DNA of 23,876 bases from JBNJEM01 sp051745935 (GTDB taxonomy: Bacteria; Planctomycetota; Planctomycetia; Pirellulales; Pirellulaceae). The DNA lies in contig JBNJEM010000041.1 in the NCBI GenBank assembly GCA_051745935.1, forward strand, positions 1-23,876, in the 5' to 3' direction. The position numbers and the translations under genes are program-made. Each line of letters starts with the position of its first letter. Position 1 is the stretch's first letter. The notes below the pieces were generated by a model. The model was not told where the DNA came from and ran no database searches. It was given only the letters and a program-made list of their open reading frames with translations. Shown here one piece after another: positions 20,949 through 23,876 of this stretch.

Positions 20949-23876
20949 TTACTCCCAAGCGGTCAGCCGCCCGTCTTGGGTGACGAGAAACAGGCGGTTA
21001 CCGGCGAGAGACACGCCGTCGAAGCGGGGCGGGCTGGCCAGCTCGACACGAGAAAGCTGTTCGCCCGTCGCCGGATCAATCGCCGCCAGTACACTCCCTT
21101 CACGTCCTTCCAGCGCGCCGAGCGGATCGTCCGGATCGACCACGTCCGGCGGACCGGCGACGAACAGCGCACTACGTCCCAGCGCCATGGCTTCGATCCG
21201 AAACGGAACATATTCCTGCCAGACGGCGGGCGCGCCGCGGGTGAAGCCCGCTCCCTTGTCCACTTCAACCGAGTAATTGTCATAGCGATTGGTGATGTGA
21301 TGGCCATCATAGTCGTAGGGTTTCATGAGCGTCTCCGGCAGCCACTCGATCGGCTCGGGGGCGTCGGGATCGCCCATGATGAAGGGCCGCGTGGTGTTTT
21401 CGTCGCAAAACAGCAGGTAACCGGTGGTTTCGGGGAAGAAGAGCGGACTGTGAATGTTTCGCTCGACAAACCATTTCACGGTCCAGGTGCGTTCTTCATC
21501 GAACACAAGCAGGTTGCCGGACTTAGGGGCCATCAACATGAAATAGAAGCCGGGCCACCGGTTGCCGTGGGTCCAGTAGAGGCGATTAAAGCCGGAATCG
21601 TCCAGCATCCCACCCGTGGCCATGAGGTGATCCTGGCCGAGGTACCGATCGCCATAGCGCGTGTTCCACTCCGTCTCGATCGGATTGAGTTCCGCATCGA
21701 ACATTTCCTGGCTGCAGAAGATGTGTTCGCCGTCGGTGGTGAGCACGTCGATGTTGGAGCCATCCATCGCGAAGTGTTCCCCGATGTCCCGCTCAAGATC
21801 CGGGGCTGACTGGGCCACGCGGGTGTGGTGGATCACGTCTCCGGTTTCCGGGTCCAGGGCATAAAAGTGGGCCCCACCGTCGACCAACGTGGAATGCCCA
21901 GCAGCGGCATAAGCCAGCCCGTTCAGCACGAGCACGGTGCCATGGACGGGCCAAGCGGATTCCACCTGGCCGAACGCCGTAATACACCGCTGGTTCGGAG
22001 CGGCGGTAAACCGCCACACCACGTCGCTGGTCGCCGCGTCAAGACAGTAAACGCGTCCGTCGTGGGCCCCGAAAATCAGCTTTCCCTCGTGATAGGTCGG
22101 TGAGGAGTCGACGCGACCGCCAGCGATGAATGTCCAAACCCGCCGGCCGGTCTTGGCATCGAATGCGTGGACCGTGTGCCGGTCCACCTCCGCCACGAAC
22201 ACGTTGCCGGCGGCGACGGTGGGTTGCGTCAGCTTGCCGTTTAGCGAGGTTTCCCATTTCTTTTTCAGGTCCGGCGACACGTTCGCCTGGCGATTGGAGC
22301 CGCCGCGCATCGCGCCGGCCCGGTAGGCGGGCCAGGCGGCCGGCCCGGCGGCCTCGGCGGATGATTTGCCGTAAGCGGGGCCTTGGTGCAGCCGATCGGG
22401 CGAGCGGGGATCCACCATGGCGCTGGTGTCCGCGCTGCTAGTGGCCACCAGCCCGTTCATTTTCGCGCCGCTATAGCAGAAACACTGGTCGGGTGGGGCG
22501 TAGAGTAACCCGTTGCATGGCAAAACCCCGTACCGGCAGGAACCCCGTAGCCAGTCGTGGCGCATATGATCGCTGCCCTCCAGGTCCAGGAATTCGGCAC
22601 CCCGTTTCGGATAGAGAATAAAACGTTCGGTGGCCTTGCTTCGATAGCAGCGTAGATGATGGCCGGGCGACATGGCGTTCGGCACTTCGATCGTGCGGCT
22701 CAACTCGCCCGTCTGGTATGCATACCCGAAGAGTTTGGCGCCCGCTTGGCGCGAGAGGGTGGGCCAATGTTCGTCGCGCCGTTCCAGGATCCCCCGCGTT
22801 TCCCGCACCATCCAGACCAGGTCGTCGATCACGAACAGGTCTCGCCCCGCGTTCGGGCCTTTCCACAAGCGTTCTCCATCGGCAAGGGAGAACGCGTGGG
22901 TCCCCTTTCCGCCGCTGGTCAGGACCACGTCCTTGTGGATGACGACGATTCCGCCGCGCGGACAATCGCTTTCCCACCGCAATTTGCCGGTCGACCGCTC
23001 ATGACATTGCAACGTCGATCCGCTTAGAAAAACAACGCCGTGCTCGGCGACCGCCAGCGTCAGCGGATTGACACGATCGACTTCCCGCGACCACCGCTCG
23101 GCGCCGGTCGCCGCGTCCAGGGCCACGAGCCTGGTTGGGACCTTGTCGCCGCGCCGGCTGGCCGCCTCGGCCCGGGACGGTTTCACCTTGGCAAAGACGG
23201 TGTCGCCGTCAACCACGATTTCCTGGGTCCCCTCGGTCCCCTCGCACTCCGCGATCACCTGGCCGGTCGCCGCGTCGAGGATGCTGAGCGGCTCATCGGT
23301 AAAGCCGAGCGTCATGTAGACTCGATCGCCCACGGCAGCCAGCCGGCGCGGCACTTCCGCCGGGAATCGGGTTCTTTGCCCGCGAAGCGTTCGCCAATCG
23401 GCGTCGCCGATCTGGGGCTTCCACTCAGGCCAGCCCCAAGGTTTCAAGGGTTGTTTCCATAGCAACACACCGTTGAACGCATCCCGAGCGATCAGCTTCC
23501 ACTGTGGTGGAAAACGCGGATCGGTCACCCCGATCGGCCCTTCATCGAGGATGTAGAAAAGCCGTCCACTTGCCGAAACCATGGCCGGCACGCTGGAGTC
23601 GATCTCGTGGCTGCGACAATACATCGGTTTCGCTCGCCATTGTAGCGCGGTGGCTGGTGCCACCTGGCGGTCCGCCGCCACGGCATTGCCTGTCGCATCG
23701 TGCAGAAAGTGCGTCCACTCGTCGACGTCCTTCGGCCACGGCTTTCGCGACATCCGCGGGTTGTTCAATTCCGGATCCTCCAACGTACACAGCACGCCGC
23801 CGGGGACCAGCACGCGAAAGATCTCTTCCTCGGGGATATCACTGCCGTGGGCCACGACCATATTCACCAGGTTGTC
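20949..23876 (-). CDS. Methyltransferase/PQQ-binding-like beta-propeller protein (5' end beyond window)
   Basis: At least 975 residues; the frame is open to the right edge. The visible start DNLVNMVVAHGSDIPEEEIFRVLVPGGVLCT is the end of a class I SAM-methyltransferase-like domain. Next comes the linker PWPKDVDEWTHFLHDATGNA, then two groups of PQQ-like propeller repeats. Repeats are recognised by units such as LDAATGQVIAECEGTEG, FDAKTGRRVWTFIAGGRV, LDAATSDVVWRFTA and LDPETGDVIHHT, with WPAYRAGAMRGGSNR opening the second propeller. This fusion is typical of planctomycetes. No CxxCH haem site is seen, so it is not a typical quinohaemoprotein. The stop at 20949 follows a normal propeller end (DGRLTAWE). 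Function is unknown; a structural or binding role outside the cytoplasm is plausible, but the N-terminus is not visible. A fragment of this gene family lies at 16565-16822. Confidence 0.88.
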   Translation of the reverse strand, partial: DNLVNMVVAHGSDIPEEEIFRVLVPGGVLCTLEDPELNNPRMSRKPWPKDVDEWTHFLHDATGNAVAADRQVAPATALQWRAKPMYCRSHEIDSSVPAMVSASGRLFYILDEGPIGVTDPRFPPQWKLIARDAFNGVLLWKQPLKPWGWPEWKPQIGDADWRTLRGQRTRFPAEVPRRLAAVGDRVYMTLGFTDEPLSILDAATGQVIAECEGTEGTQEIVVDGDTVFAKVKPSRAEAASRRGDKVPTRLVALDAATGAERWSREVDRVNPLTLAVAEHGVVFLSGSTLQCHERSTGKLRWESDCPRGGIVVIHKDVVLTSGGKGTHAFSLADGERLWKGPNAGRDLFVIDDLVWMVRETRGILERRDEHWPTLSRQAGAKLFGYAYQTGELSRTIEVPNAMSPGHHLRCYRSKATERFILYPKRGAEFLDLEGSDHMRHDWLRGSCRYGVLPCNGLLYAPPDQCFCYSGAKMNGLVATSSADTSAMVDPRSPDRLHQGPAYGKSSAEAAGPAAWPAYRAGAMRGGSNRQANVSPDLKKKWETSLNGKLTQPTVAAGNVFVAEVDRHTVHAFDAKTGRRVWTFIAGGRVDSSPTYHEGKLIFGAHDGRVYCLDAATSDVVWRFTAAPNQRCITAFGQVESAWPVHGTVLVLNGLAYAAAGHSTLVDGGAHFYALDPETGDVIHHTRVAQSAPDLERDIGEHFAMDGSNIDVLTTDGEHIFCSQEMFDAELNPIETEWNTRYGDRYLGQDHLMATGGMLDDSGFNRLYWTHGNRWPGFYFMLMAPKSGNLLVFDEERTWTVKWFVERNIHSPLFFPETTGYLLFCDENTTRPFIMGDPDAPEPIEWLPETLMKPYDYDGHHITNRYDNYSVEVDKGAGFTRGAPAVWQEYVPFRIEAMALGRSALFVAGPPDVVDPDDPLGALEGREGSVLAAIDPATGEQLSRVELASPPRFDGVSLAGNRLFLVTQDGRLTAWE

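Noticed and set aside
1..23876. Search for CRISPR arrays, rRNA and tRNA genes
   Set aside because: By eye I found no regularly spaced repeats, no rRNA-like sequence and no cloverleaf with a T-loop motif. A tool-based scan could still reveal a divergent tRNA.

Overview
The window is GC-rich, densely coding on the minus strand, and looks like a chromosomal accessory region of a planctomycete (Planctomycetota, probably a Pirellulales-type organism). The inference rests on a methyltransferase/PQQ-propeller fusion, small Cys-rich secreted proteins, a secreted carbohydrate-active protein with an Ig-like tail, and transposase families common in that phylum. It is not an identification.

Region 1 (about 1-10800) is a heavy-metal, probably copper/silver, efflux island. 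A Cys-rich secreted protein (313-744, minus) diverges from a CusC/TolC-type outer-membrane lipoprotein (1088-2593) and a small lipoprotein (2599-2871). Reading leftward on the minus strand are a second Cys-rich protein (10691-10173), a CusB-type adaptor with extra metal-binding modules (9847-7907), a CusA-type RND pump (7910-4437, ATGA overlap with cusB) and a protein with three YHS-like CCxxC modules (4292-3483). The model is periplasmic capture by the Cys/His-rich proteins, delivery to CusB, pumping by CusA and exit through CusC. No regulator gene is visible.

Region 2 (about 10800-12790) is decayed: a gene-poor stretch, a frameshifted Y1/REP-associated transposase (RAYT) pseudogene, and a zinc-ribbon gene start cut off by it. 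Region 3 (12786-16035) holds a secreted esterase and a large secreted (alpha/alpha)-type putative polysaccharide-active protein, probably co-transcribed. Region 4 (16500-19800) is a mobile-element graveyard: a transposase mosaic joined to a stray copy of a methyltransferase segment, an intact YhcG/DUF1016 PDDEXK nuclease gene carrying REP-like palindromes, and a group II intron with most of its maturase deleted. Region 5 (20013-23876) has an FHA-domain ORF lacking a convincing start and a methyltransferase/PQQ-propeller gene that runs off the right edge.

The least explained signal is a family of about 104-bp dispersed repeats (R1-R4: 28-131, 3006-3110, 4108-4211, 16119-16223) sharing an invariant core of about 44 bp with an internal stem. 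A second family of about 45-60 bp (P1-P4) sits at the boundaries between metal-gene transcription units. R and P together bracket the YHS-module gene, and R3/P2 lie inside its 5' reading frame.
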